A stretch of 57,716 nt of DNA, from the NCBI GenBank assembly GCA_016793845.1, contig JAEULI010000139.1, positions 1-57,716 of the forward strand, given 5' to 3'. The notes under the pieces are model-generated. The model was given only the letters and a program-made list of their open reading frames with translations, ran no database searches and had not been told where the DNA came from. The DNA is from Sphingosinicella sp. (GTDB lineage Bacteria > Pseudomonadota > Alphaproteobacteria > Sphingomonadales > Sphingomonadaceae). The position numbers and the translations under genes are program-made. Positions 26,906-34,898 of this stretch are shown here, piece by piece (the stretch's first letter is position 1; each line of letters opens with the position of its first letter).

Positions 26906-26956
26906 GATCGATAACAATATGATTTCAATAGATATATTTTGAGGTTGTGGGCGCAT

Positions 26957-26994
26957 TGTCGGAGCCTTGACGGCCTTCCGTCGGTTTCCCGACG
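26957..26994. promoter_or_regulatory. Candidate activator site, palindrome CGTCGG-N4-CCGACG
   Basis: Perfect copy at 26979-26994 (CGTCGGTTTCCCGACG) and a weaker copy TGTCGG-N4-TTGACG at 26957-26972, exactly 22 bases away, so on the same helix face. The centre of the perfect copy is about 108 bases upstream of the flgB sigma-54 start. A matching palindrome occurs before fliE. Likely an enhancer for the activator encoded at 54715-55845. Confidence 0.55.
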
Positions 26995-27009
26995 CGTTTT
27001 CGCGCGCAC

Positions 27010-27036
27010 TTAATCTTAACCCGAAGCTGTCGTTAT
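27010..27036 (+). promoter_or_regulatory. Sigma-28 promoter for flgP-flgT
   Basis: TTAA, 15 bases, GTCGTTAT: one mismatch in each half against the set's TAAA and GTCGTKAA. The predicted start is about 27043, at or next to the flgP ATG, so the transcript would be nearly leaderless from 27044. Confidence 0.5.
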
Positions 27037-27043
27037 TCCTGAC

Positions 27044-27430
27044 ATGAGACTCATGACGCCCCGGGCCGCGTTTGCGGTGCTTGCCCTGTTTGTTCTGCCG
27101 GCACACGCGCAGGAAGCAGCGCCCGCCGTGCTGACCGGCGTCGGTTTCGCCCCGATCTCGTCGCAGCCCGCGCGAACGGACGAGGAGCGCCGCCTGCTGG
27201 CGATCCGCGCCTCGCACCTTGCCGCGCTGCGCAACCTTGCCGAGCAGGTGTACGGCGTGAAGCTGCAGTCGCAGTCATCCGCATCGAACACGTCGCTGCA
27301 GTCGGATTCGATCCGCGCCACGGTGAGCGGCACGGTATCGGGCGCGCGCATCGTCAAGATCACGCCGAAGGGCGACGATACCTACGAAACCGTCGTCGAG
27401 ATGCGGCGACCGGCGGGCGGCGCCGACTGA
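27044..27430 (+). CDS. flgP: FlgP-like (LPP20-type) flagellar accessory protein
   Basis: 128 residues with a Sec signal (AAFAVLALFVLPAHA, cleaved before QEA) and a single alpha/beta domain: RRLLAIRASHLAALRNLAEQ, VYGVKLQSQSS, then VSGARIVKITPKGDDTYETV. This fits the LPP20/FlgP fold. In Vibrio and Campylobacter, FlgP builds an outer-membrane-associated disk or H-ring. No lipobox Cys is present, unlike classical FlgP. ATG 27053 is an alternative start. The stop and the flgT start overlap (TGATG). Function is inferred from fold and neighbour. Confidence 0.65.
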   Translation: MRLMTPRAAFAVLALFVLPAHAQEAAPAVLTGVGFAPISSQPARTDEERRLLAIRASHLAALRNLAEQVYGVKLQSQSSASNTSLQSDSIRATVSGTVSGARIVKITPKGDDTYETVVEMRRPAGGAD

Positions 27431-28503
27431 TGCGCCGCGGGGCCGCCCTTCTTGCCGTTGCCGTCGTTCTTGCGGCCTTTCCGGCGGCCGCGGACGTGCG
27501 CGTCGACGTGGAAGGTGCCGCACCGCTCGGTGCGGACGCGGCGCGCGCGCGCCGCGCGGCGATCGGGGATGCGCTTCGGCAGGCCGTCGCGGCGGGCGGC
27601 ATGGACGTTGAAGCGCGCACGATTATCGACCGCAACATCGTGCGGTCCGACACGCTCTGGGCGACCGCGCGCGCGAAGGTGACCGCGTTCGAGGTGACGG
27701 ACGAATGGCGCGAAGATGGCCTGCTGCGGGTTGCTGTATCCGCAACGCTCGCGCCGCTTGAGGCCGGTAAGTGCAACGTATCGGTGCGACCCGCGATGCA
27801 TGTGGGCCCGCTCCGGGTCGATATCGATCCGGCGATCGATCCCGCCATTGCGGACCCGGTGCGCGCCGATGCCGAGCGCACGTTCCGGGATGCCTATGGG
27901 GAGCCTGCCGCGCTGCCGCTTGCCGCCGCGCGGAGGTCTTCGGAGCGTTATGCGGCGCTCGCGCATGGCGGCGCGCCCGGCTACGGCCTGTTTGTGCAGC
28001 CGTTCATCGAGATGCGCACGCGCCGGGTGGAAGGCGCCGGGCTGATCACGGGCAAGCGCGCCGAGGCTGTGCTCGGCGTGGAGGTTTATGATTCCGTGCG
28101 GGGCACGCTCCTGGGGCGGATCACGCGCGACAGCGACTGGACGCTTTCGGCGCGGACGTGGGAATATGTTCCCGCCGACTATCGCCCTTCGCGCCGTGCC
28201 GTTGCGCCCGATTTTGGCGGAAAGCTCGCCGATCTCGTCGAGGAAGCGGGGGCGTTCGCGCGCTGCCGCCCGCTCGAAGTGGCCGTGAACGGCGCTTCGG
28301 GCGACGAACTGTTGATCTCGGCGGCGGGCGGCGATCTCGTCGTCGGCGATTTGCTCGGGCTCGGGGACGCGCGCGTTGCGGCCGGGGCGGGGCCGGAATG
28401 GACGTTTGCCGAGGTGGTCTCGGTGTCGGGTAGCGCTGCGCGGGCACGCGTGCTCGGCGATGGGGTGCCTCCCGGAACGCGGACGGCGCTGCGTCTGCGC
28501 TAA
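27430..28503 (+). CDS. flgT: FlgT-like flagellar H-ring protein
   Basis: 357 residues with a signal peptide (ALLAVAVVLAAFPAAADV). The N-terminal domain (ARRAAIGDALRQAVAAGGMD, VEARTIIDRNIVRSDTLWAT, ARAKVTAFEVTDEW) matches the FlgT N-terminal pattern. A middle domain with a GYGLFVQPFIEMRTRR segment and a C-terminal SH3-like part (VVGDLLGLGD...EVVSVSG) follow. In Vibrio, FlgT forms the H-ring around the LP-ring and helps stators assemble. It is cotranscribed with the flgP-like gene and precedes flgA. The assignment is by domain pattern and context. Confidence 0.7.
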   Translation: MRRGAALLAVAVVLAAFPAAADVRVDVEGAAPLGADAARARRAAIGDALRQAVAAGGMDVEARTIIDRNIVRSDTLWATARAKVTAFEVTDEWREDGLLRVAVSATLAPLEAGKCNVSVRPAMHVGPLRVDIDPAIDPAIADPVRADAERTFRDAYGEPAALPLAAARRSSERYAALAHGGAPGYGLFVQPFIEMRTRRVEGAGLITGKRAEAVLGVEVYDSVRGTLLGRITRDSDWTLSARTWEYVPADYRPSRRAVAPDFGGKLADLVEEAGAFARCRPLEVAVNGASGDELLISAAGGDLVVGDLLGLGDARVAAGAGPEWTFAEVVSVSGSAARARVLGDGVPPGTRTALRLR

Positions 28504-28514
28504 CTTTCCGGGCT

Positions 28515-28530
28515 TGGCATGGACATTGCT
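28515..28530 (+). promoter_or_regulatory. Sigma-54 promoter for flgA
   Basis: TGGCATGGACATTGCT: one mismatch (T for C) to TGGCACG-N4-TTGCW. The predicted start is about 28541, 14 bases before the flgA ATG at 28555, which supports that start over the in-frame ATG at 28519. Confidence 0.8.
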
Positions 28531-28554
28531 TTGAAATGTGTCATGCAAGGCTGG

Positions 28555-29274
28555 ATGAACAGAACGACGGTTTCCCGACGCTTGTGGGCATTGGCGGCAA
28601 TATTTGCCGTCGGCGTGCCCGCGGCGACGGCCCAGCCCGTGATTTTCGAGAACCTCGATCGCCTTGAAGCGCAGATCGGCGACTTCGCCGGGCCAAACCG
28701 CGCGCCGCGGGTCGATCGCCGTCTGAAGCTCGGCGCCTGTTCCATCCGGCCGGAGCTGATCTGGTACGGCACGGGGCAGACGACGGTGCTCGTCCGCTGC
28801 GGCGGGCCGGACGGGTGGCAGATTTACGTTCCCATCGACATGAAACCGGCGGGGCAGGGGGCTGTGCAGGGGGGAAGCGGCGCCGTTGTCGTCGTTCGCC
28901 CGGTGCCGCGCGGCGGTACGATCACGGCGGGGGACGTGGATTTCCGGTCCGATACTTATGTGCCCGGCGGCGTCACAGCGGTCGATCAGGTGGTCGGCAA
29001 GGTGGTCATTCGCGCGCTCAATCCCGGCGAGGCGGTGCGTGCCAACATGTTGATCGCCGCAAATGCGGTGAAGCGCGGCGATCCCGTGCAGATCAAGAGC
29101 GGGGGCGGCGGGATCGAAGTCGCGGTCGACGGCCTTGCCGAACAGGACGCCCCGGTGGGCGGCCGCGTGCGCGTTCGCAATGTGGCTTCGGGGAACCGAA
29201 TACAGGCAATTGTGATCGCGCCGGGAATTGTTGCGCTTCCGGGCTATAAGAATCCGGAAGACGGTCGTGAATGA
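28555..29274 (+). CDS. flgA: P-ring assembly chaperone FlgA
   Basis: 239 residues with signal peptide (LWALAAIFAVGVPAATAQ) and the SAF/beta-clip domain (PRGGTITAGDVDFRS, ALNPGEAVRANMLI, GGGIEVAVDGLAEQDAPVGG, RVRVRNVASGNRIQAIVI). It escorts FlgI subunits in the periplasm. ATG 28555 has AAGG before it and lies after the sigma-54 promoter. Its tail carries a sigma-28 promoter for flgM. Confidence 0.93.
   Translation: MNRTTVSRRLWALAAIFAVGVPAATAQPVIFENLDRLEAQIGDFAGPNRAPRVDRRLKLGACSIRPELIWYGTGQTTVLVRCGGPDGWQIYVPIDMKPAGQGAVQGGSGAVVVVRPVPRGGTITAGDVDFRSDTYVPGGVTAVDQVVGKVVIRALNPGEAVRANMLIAANAVKRGDPVQIKSGGGGIEVAVDGLAEQDAPVGGRVRVRNVASGNRIQAIVIAPGIVALPGYKNPEDGRE
28565..28580. promoter_or_regulatory. Near-copy of activator palindrome inside flgA
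   Basis: CGACGG-TTTC-CCGACG matches 11 of 12 arm bases of the palindromes upstream of flgB and fliE. It is centred about 32 bases downstream of the predicted flgA start. Pseudomonas FleQ also binds downstream of some sigma-54 promoters, so a real site is possible, but it lies in coding sequence and could be chance. Confidence 0.35.
29245..29271 (+). promoter_or_regulatory. Sigma-28 promoter for flgM-flgN
   Basis: TATA, 15 bases, GTCGTGAA, within the last codons of flgA. The -10 is identical to those of fliC and fliD; the -35 has one mismatch. The leader to flgM is about 45 bases. A FliA-driven flgM promoter is also known in enterics. Confidence 0.6.
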
Positions 29275-29322
29275 AATTATAATGGGCTTTTGCGCCGCTG
29301 AGGCGATGATGAGGCGACGAGG

Positions 29323-29622
29323 ATGGTAGACGGAATTTCTGGCCGCCCGGCAGGGCTGAACGGAGCGTCAGTGCTTCTGGACCCGGCTGCCGCGAAGGCG
29401 GCGGGGACCAAGAAGACCGCTGCGGCCGAAACTGCGCCGACGCCCGCACGCGCCGAGCTTTCCGAGCTTGCCACCGCGGCGCGCGATGCCGCTGCCGCGC
29501 CGGTCGATGCCGCGCGCGTTGCCGAGCTTCGCGCCGCGATCGCGAATGGCAGCTACAAGGTCGATCCTGAACAGATCGCCCGCAAGATGGTCGATCTCGA
29601 TCTCGGCTGGACGGCCGAATGA
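29323..29622 (+). CDS. flgM: Anti-sigma-28 factor FlgM
   Basis: 99 residues, mostly disordered Ala/Thr-rich N-terminus, then the sigma-binding end: DAARVAELRAAIANGSYKVD and PEQIARKMVDLDL, the standard FlgM motif. It holds FliA inactive until exported through the finished hook. Preceded by GACGAGG; the stop overlaps the flgN start (ATGATGG). Confidence 0.93.
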   Translation: MVDGISGRPAGLNGASVLLDPAAAKAAGTKKTAAAETAPTPARAELSELATAARDAAAAPVDAARVAELRAAIANGSYKVDPEQIARKMVDLDLGWTAE

Positions 29623-29984
29623 TGGATGCCCCTGCCTACCGGCAGACACTGAAGACCCTGAATGAAACGCTGCGCGCAGAGCTCGCGGCGCTGGAAAGCG
29701 GGGACATCAGCGTCCTCGAATCCTCGACACCCGCGAAGCTCGCCGCGATTTCGGCGCTCCAGCTTTCGCCGATCGTCGAAAGCGATGCCGAAACCGATGC
29801 GCTGATCCGCGAAGGCGCGGAGCTTTGCGAGCAGGCCGCGCTTCGCGTGAACCTGCTGCTTGCGGGCGTCGAGCGCCGCCTCGCTGTGCTCTCGCGCGCC
29901 GCCGGGCACGCGCCGCAGGTCCGCTACGGCCGCAATGGCCGCATGGACGGCGGCTACCGCACGCTGGACCTCGACTGCGCCTGA
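29619..29984 (+). CDS. flgN: FlgN-like export chaperone
   Basis: 121 residues, helical: YRQTLKTLNETLRAELAALE, SGDISVLESSTPAKLAAISA and VNLLLAGVERRLAVLSRAA. Fits the FlgN family (chaperone for FlgK and FlgL) in size, predicted structure and position after flgM. Sequence similarity in this family is low, so the call leans on context. Confidence 0.75.
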   Translation: MMDAPAYRQTLKTLNETLRAELAALESGDISVLESSTPAKLAAISALQLSPIVESDAETDALIREGAELCEQAALRVNLLLAGVERRLAVLSRAAGHAPQVRYGRNGRMDGGYRTLDLDCA

Positions 29985-30004
29985 AGGCGCTGATTTTCTA
30001 AGAC

Positions 30005-30020
30005 TGGCACGGCCTTTGCT
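30005..30020 (+). promoter_or_regulatory. Sigma-54 promoter before transglycosylase and flhA
   Basis: TGGCACGGCCTTTGCT, an exact consensus match. Predicted start about 30031, 19 bases before the transglycosylase ATG, whose message carries AAAGGAG. No CGTCGG palindrome is seen within 120 bases upstream. Confidence 0.9.
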
Positions 30021-30049
30021 TTGTCTCCCCCAAAGGAGACGAAGCCGTC

Positions 30050-30850
30050 ATGAATCCGACGCCCCTTTCTACGATCGCTGGAGGCGCTGACCGCGTCCGC
30101 ACGGCGATTGCCGAAGCGAGCCGGCGTACCGGCGTCGATTTCGATTATCTCTACAATCAGGCGAAGGTCGAAAGCGGCCTCCGGCCCGATGCGAAAGCGC
30201 GCACCAGCAGCGCGACGGGTCTCTATCAGTTCATTGATCAGAGCTGGCTCGGCGCGCTGAAGCGCCACGGCGCGGAGCATGGCCTCAGCTGGGCCGCAAA
30301 CGCGATCAAGACCGACGCACGTGGACGGCTTTCCGTCGCCGATCCCGGCCTGCGCACGGCGATCATGAACCTCCGCAATGAACCCGAAGCCTCGGCGCTG
30401 ATGGCAGCGGAAACGGCCCGCGACAACCAGAACGCCATCGAAGGTGCCACGGGGCGCACGGCGAACGCGACCGACCTTTACATGGGCCATTTCCTTGGAC
30501 CGCGCGGCGCATCGAAGTTCCTCGGCGCCATGGCGGCCAACCCCGATCAGCGCGCCGATCAGGTGATGCCTGCGGCTGCGGCTGCGAACCGCGCGGTGTT
30601 CTACGCATCGAACGGCACGCCGCGCTCGCTCTCGGAAGTCTATGAGCGTTTCGCCGCCAAGATGGGGGACGATGCGCCGGATCAGGCACTCGCCGCGCGC
30701 GCACCTGCCATGCCCGCCGAACCGCCGCTGCCGATGAGCCTCGCGCTTGCGCTCGCCGGTGAGGACGCTGCCGCGCTCGACGGCCTGCTCACGACGACGA
30801 AACCGGAAGCCGCCCGACTTGCCTATCTCACGCTCGCCAGCCTCGGCTGA
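30050..30850 (+). CDS. Flagellar-locus lytic transglycosylase (SLT domain)
   Basis: 266 residues. The catalytic domain is at about 20-140: DYLYNQAKVESGLRPDAKA, with Glu about 43 as the general acid, then SSATGLYQFIDQSWLGALKR and YMGHFLGPRGASKFLGAMA. There is no signal peptide, so export may go through the flagellar apparatus, as for the muramidase half of FlgJ. It presumably opens peptidoglycan for the rod, because FlgJ here lacks that domain. Transcribed from its own sigma-54 promoter; flhA follows after 52 bases. Confidence 0.85.
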   Translation: MNPTPLSTIAGGADRVRTAIAEASRRTGVDFDYLYNQAKVESGLRPDAKARTSSATGLYQFIDQSWLGALKRHGAEHGLSWAANAIKTDARGRLSVADPGLRTAIMNLRNEPEASALMAAETARDNQNAIEGATGRTANATDLYMGHFLGPRGASKFLGAMAANPDQRADQVMPAAAAANRAVFYASNGTPRSLSEVYERFAAKMGDDAPDQALAARAPAMPAEPPLPMSLALALAGEDAAALDGLLTTTKPEAARLAYLTLASLG

Positions 30851-30902
30851 GCCTGTTTCACACGGAGTTTGAAGCCTTGAAGACCAGCGCCCGGAGCCGT
30901 TC

Positions 30903-32993
30903 GTGACTGCCGCAACGCTCCAGATGAACCGCTCGATCTGGGCAGGTGCCGCCCGCGCGGCCTTCCTGCCGATCGGCATCCTGCTGCTTGTCGTGCTGAT
31001 GGTGGTGCCGATCCCGCCGTTCATGCTCGACACGTTCTTCATCTTCAACATCATGATCTCGCTCGCCGTGCTCATGGTGTCGCTGAACACGCAGAAACCG
31101 CTGGATTTCTCGTCTTTCCCCACCGTGCTCCTGTTCGCGACGCTGCTTCGTCTGGCGCTCAACGTCGCCTCTACGCGCGTCGTGCTCGTCCACGGTCACG
31201 AAGGGCCGCACGCCGCCGGCAAAGTGATCGAGGCGTTCGGCAACTTCCTCGTCGGCGGTGACTATATCGTCGGCATCTTCGTCTTCTCGATCCTCGTCAT
31301 CATCAACCTTGTCGTGATCACCAAGGGCGCGGGCCGCGTGTCCGAAGTTTCGGCGCGTTTCACGCTCGATGCCTTGCCCGGCAAGCAAATGGCGATCGAT
31401 GCCGATCTGAACGCGGGTCTGCTGACGCCCGACGAAGCCAAAGCGCGGCGTCAGGAAGTCGCGACCGAAGCGGATTTCTACGGATCGATGGACGGTGCCT
31501 CCAAGTTCGTGAAGGGCGATGCCATCGCGGGCATCCTCATCCTGTTCGTGAACATCATCGGCGGCCTTATCCTCGGCACGGTGCAGCATGGGCTGACGCT
31601 GGGCGAGGCGGGTTCGAACTACATCCTGCTCGCCATCGGCGACGGCCTCGTCGCGCAGATTCCTGCGCTGCTGCTGTCGATCGCGGCGGCGATCATCGTC
31701 ACCCGCGTGTCTTCTCCCCTCGACCTTTCCGGGCAGGTGGCGAGCCAGTTCGGCTCGGTGGGCGCCTGGACGCCGGTTGCCGTGATCCTGCTGCTGCTCG
31801 GCGTGGTGCCGGGTATGCCGCACATGCTCATCCTGACCGCCGCGGGAGCGGCCGGCTATGTCGCGTGGCGCCTCAAGCGGGCGAAGGCCGTGGCCGATGC
31901 TGCGCCCGCCATTGAGGCGCCGGTTGTCGATCCCAATGCGGAATCGCAGATCAGCTGGGAAGACGTTACCGACAACGTCCAGATCAGCGTCGAGATCGGC
32001 TACGGCCTCATCGGCCTTGTCGACGAAAAGCTCGGCGCGCCGCTGATGGGCCGCCTCACCGGCATCCGGCGTCAGCTCTCGCGCGAGCTGGGCTTCGTGA
32101 TCCCGATGATCCGCGTGCGCGACAACATGGCGCTGCCGCCCCATGCCTATCGCGTGCTCGTCTCGGGCGTCGTCTACGGCGAGGACGAGGTGGCGCCGCA
32201 GGAACTGCTCGCGCTCGATTCCGGTCTCGTCCACGCGTCGGTTTCCGGACGTGCCGTCAAGGATCCGACGTTCGGGCTCGATGCGCTGTGGATCCAGCCG
32301 GAAGAAAAGGACCAGGCAATCGCGAACGGCTACACCGTCGTCGACCCGTCGACGGTGATGGCAACACACGTCAATCAGATCCTCAGTGGCCAGTCGCGCC
32401 AGCTCCTCGGGCAGGACGAGGTGCAGAAACTGCTCGACACATTGCAGACCACCACGCCGCAACTGGTGGGCGGCGTCACCAAGGCGCTGTCGCTGCAGAC
32501 GATCACGCAGGTGCTGCAGACCCTGCTCGACGAGGCCGTGCCGATCCGCGATTTCCGGCGGATTATCGAGGCTTTGTCGGGCGTTTCGCACCGCACGCAG
32601 GATGCCGGCGATCTCACCGAGCTGGTGCGCCCAGCGCTTGGCGGGCTCATCGTCCAGAGGCTCTGCGGCATCCGCGAGCAGCTGAAGATCATCACGCTCG
32701 ACGGCGAACTGGAGCAGCTTCTGGTCGCCTCCGTGCGCGCCGATCCCACCGGCGCCTATCCACTCGATCCGGCGCTCTCGCAGCGTATCCTCACCGCGCT
32801 CGGCGAGGCGGCGCGTCCGCTGCTGTCGGATGGCACGACATTTGCAGTTGTCACGACGCCGCTCGTGCGCAGGCCGCTGTTCCAGCTTCTGCGCCAGCAT
32901 CTGCCGGATGTGACGGTGCTGTCCTTCTACGAGATTCCGGACAGCCGTCAGGTTCAGGTGGTGGCCGTCGTCGGCCGCGGCAGTGAAAACTAG
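30903..32993 (+). CDS. flhA: Flagellar export gate protein FlhA
   Basis: 696 residues. Eight N-terminal membrane helices (LPIGILLLVVLMVVPIPPFM, IMISLAVLMVSLNTQ), the signature LRLALNVASTR, then the cytoplasmic FHIPEP region (VSARFTLDALPGKQMAIDAD, LNAGLLTPDEAKARR) and a C-terminal domain forming the nonameric substrate-docking ring. GTG 30903 after GGAGCCGTTC is the start. Length equals typical FlhA. Confidence 0.98.
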   Translation: MTAATLQMNRSIWAGAARAAFLPIGILLLVVLMVVPIPPFMLDTFFIFNIMISLAVLMVSLNTQKPLDFSSFPTVLLFATLLRLALNVASTRVVLVHGHEGPHAAGKVIEAFGNFLVGGDYIVGIFVFSILVIINLVVITKGAGRVSEVSARFTLDALPGKQMAIDADLNAGLLTPDEAKARRQEVATEADFYGSMDGASKFVKGDAIAGILILFVNIIGGLILGTVQHGLTLGEAGSNYILLAIGDGLVAQIPALLLSIAAAIIVTRVSSPLDLSGQVASQFGSVGAWTPVAVILLLLGVVPGMPHMLILTAAGAAGYVAWRLKRAKAVADAAPAIEAPVVDPNAESQISWEDVTDNVQISVEIGYGLIGLVDEKLGAPLMGRLTGIRRQLSRELGFVIPMIRVRDNMALPPHAYRVLVSGVVYGEDEVAPQELLALDSGLVHASVSGRAVKDPTFGLDALWIQPEEKDQAIANGYTVVDPSTVMATHVNQILSGQSRQLLGQDEVQKLLDTLQTTTPQLVGGVTKALSLQTITQVLQTLLDEAVPIRDFRRIIEALSGVSHRTQDAGDLTELVRPALGGLIVQRLCGIREQLKIITLDGELEQLLVASVRADPTGAYPLDPALSQRILTALGEAARPLLSDGTTFAVVTTPLVRRPLFQLLRQHLPDVTVLSFYEIPDSRQVQVVAVVGRGSEN

Positions 32994-33012
32994 GGGGAGT
33001 TGAGTTCGCGTC

Positions 33013-34011
33013 ATGCAGACCACGACCATCGTAGCGCCGAGCAGCCGCATCGCGCTTGAACGCGTCGCCGAAATGTTCGGCCCCGACGCTGTCGTTTACG
33101 AGACCCGCACCACGCGCCACGGCGTCGAGGTCGTGGCGGGCGGTATCGAACGGCGCCCCACGCCCTCGGCGCTGCGCCGTGCGCCCGAAATGGTCGCGCC
33201 GCCCGTCTCCGCGCCCGCGCCTCAGCCGAAGGGCAAGGATCCGATGGTGCGCTTCATCGCGCAGTCGCGCGCGGTGGGCATTGATCCCGAATTCCTCACC
33301 GGCGAGATGGCCGCGGCCGGTGCCGATCTTGCCGACGCGTGGTCGCGCTTCCTGATCCGCGTCGAGCGCGAAGTGAAGATCGCGCCGCCGCCGCACACCG
33401 ATCTCGCGCATGTCTGCGTGGTGGGCGACAGCGGCAGTGCCAAGACGACGACGCTGGCGCAGCTCGCTGCGATGGCGCGCGCGGCGCGCCCCGGCGAACG
33501 CATCACGCTCCTTTCCGGGGATCGCCGCCCCGGCGCGCGCGAACAGCTTCGCGTCATCGCCGCCATTCTGAAGATTCCGGTCGCCGATCCGGCGCGCGGG
33601 GAGAGCCTAGCCGAAGCGGCGCGGCGTCTTTCGCGCAAGGAACGCCTGTTCATCGATATGCCAAGCGATCCGCGCCTTGCCGCCTGCGAGGTGGAAGAAC
33701 TGCGCGGTGCACTCGAACGCGCGGGCACGCTCAGCGTGCTCTGCACAATGCCGCTCAACGGCCAGCTTGCGCGGCATCGCCAGATCGCGGAGATGTTTTC
33801 GCAAGGTTTCGATGCCTATGTTCTCACCCATGCGGGTGAAACCCTGCCGCCGGGGGCGGTGCTGACCATGCTGCTTTCAAGCGGAGTGCCGCTTGCCGGG
33901 ATCGGGCGTTCGGCCGATTTCGGAAGCGGATACGATGCTGCGCGGGCAACCGGCCTTTGCCGGATGGTCGCCGCGGCACTCTCCAACGGCGCGACGGCGA
34001 CGCTGCAATGA
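33013..34011 (+). CDS. flhF: Divergent FlhF-like SRP-family protein
   Basis: 332 residues. N-terminal MFGPDAVVYETRTTRHGVEV matches the start of FlhF, a GTPase that places flagella. The P-loop survives as VVGDSGSAKTTTLAQLA (about 138-154). The other GTPase motifs are altered: the DTYR region reads LLSGDRRPGAREQL, DTAGR reads IDMPSD, and TKLDE reads THAGET, losing the Lys/Asp that read guanine. GTP hydrolysis therefore looks impaired. Position between flhA and flhG, and the ATGA overlap with flhG, support the identity. Confidence 0.82.
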   Translation: MQTTTIVAPSSRIALERVAEMFGPDAVVYETRTTRHGVEVVAGGIERRPTPSALRRAPEMVAPPVSAPAPQPKGKDPMVRFIAQSRAVGIDPEFLTGEMAAAGADLADAWSRFLIRVEREVKIAPPPHTDLAHVCVVGDSGSAKTTTLAQLAAMARAARPGERITLLSGDRRPGAREQLRVIAAILKIPVADPARGESLAEAARRLSRKERLFIDMPSDPRLAACEVEELRGALERAGTLSVLCTMPLNGQLARHRQIAEMFSQGFDAYVLTHAGETLPPGAVLTMLLSSGVPLAGIGRSADFGSGYDAARATGLCRMVAAALSNGATATLQ

Positions 34012-34898
34012 TCTCCGCTCTCAAGCGTATGCCAACGGAAGGCCTTTCCCGAATGACTTCGCCCGCGCCGACAGGCCAGGATATCCGAAATCGCCCCGTC
34101 GTGGTGGCGGTGGCCAGCGGCAAGGGCGGTGTCGGAAAGACCCACGTGTCGGTCAATCTCTCGGTCGCGCTCGCCAAGTCCGGCAAGCGGGTGATGCTGT
34201 TCGATGCCGATCTCGGCCTTGCGAACGCGGGCGTCATGCTCGGCCGCCCCGCGGGCCGCACCGTGCGCGATGCGCTGAAGGACGGCGTGCCGCTCACCGA
34301 GATCGTGCAGCCCGGTCCGGCGGGGATCGGGCTTGTCAGCGGCGGATCGGGCGACGTCAGTCTCGCGGTGATCGAAGACGACGTGCTTGATGGCCTGTGC
34401 CGCGAGTTCCGCATTTTCGAGGACGACCTCGACTATCTCGTCATCGATACGGCGGCGGGCATTGCCCCCAACGTGACGAGCCTTGTCGAAAAGAGCGATT
34501 TCGCGATCGTCGTGCTCACCGACGAGCCGGCATCGTTCATCGACGCCTACGGTCTTCTGAAGGCGCTGGCTGTGCGCGGCCGCTGCCGCGAGGTGCTCGT
34601 CGTCACCAACATGGTGCCGAACGCGCTGGCAGGCCGCAGGCTGTTCGCGCGCTTCAAGCAGGTGGCGAGCAACTTCCTCGACATCAATCTCGAACACCTC
34701 GGCTCGATCCCGCACGACAATCACGTGCACAGCGCCGCGATGCGCAAGCGCTGTCTTGTGGAAGCGTTCCCGCTTTCGGCGGCGGGGCAGGCGTTCAACA
34801 CGCTCGCGCTCGATATCGCGAAGCGCACGCGCACGGACATCCTCGCGGCGCCCAACACCGCTTTCTTCGGAGAGGACCGCGATGCACGCGCGGGCTGA
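34008..34898 (+). CDS. flhG: Flagellar number regulator FlhG (FleN), MinD-like ATPase
   Basis: 296 residues. Deviant Walker A ASGKGGVGKTHVSVNLSVAL, then MLFDADLGLANAGVMLG and VIDTAAGIAPNV. FlhG limits flagellar number and, in Pseudomonas, restrains the activator FleQ, so it may act on the activator at the end of this locus. ATG 34008 overlaps the flhF stop; an upstream start at 33957 is less likely. Unlike flhF, its motifs are intact. Confidence 0.94.
   Translation: MISALKRMPTEGLSRMTSPAPTGQDIRNRPVVVAVASGKGGVGKTHVSVNLSVALAKSGKRVMLFDADLGLANAGVMLGRPAGRTVRDALKDGVPLTEIVQPGPAGIGLVSGGSGDVSLAVIEDDVLDGLCREFRIFEDDLDYLVIDTAAGIAPNVTSLVEKSDFAIVVLTDEPASFIDAYGLLKALAVRGRCREVLVVTNMVPNALAGRRLFARFKQVASNFLDINLEHLGSIPHDNHVHSAAMRKRCLVEAFPLSAAGQAFNTLALDIAKRTRTDILAAPNTAFFGEDRDARAG

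Noticed and set aside
26853-27043. A sigma-54 promoter for flgP on the plus strand
   Set aside because: No TGGCAC-N5-TTGC arrangement is present on the plus strand; the sigma-28-like site fits better.
29900-29990. Activator palindrome upstream of the transglycosylase promoter
   Set aside because: No CGTCGG/CCGACG pair with 4-base spacing is found; the GC-rich inverted fragments there are ordinary coding sequence.
30858-33050. 730-residue open frame on the minus strand
   Set aside because: Exact antisense of flhA with His/Arg/Asp-rich content and no domain.
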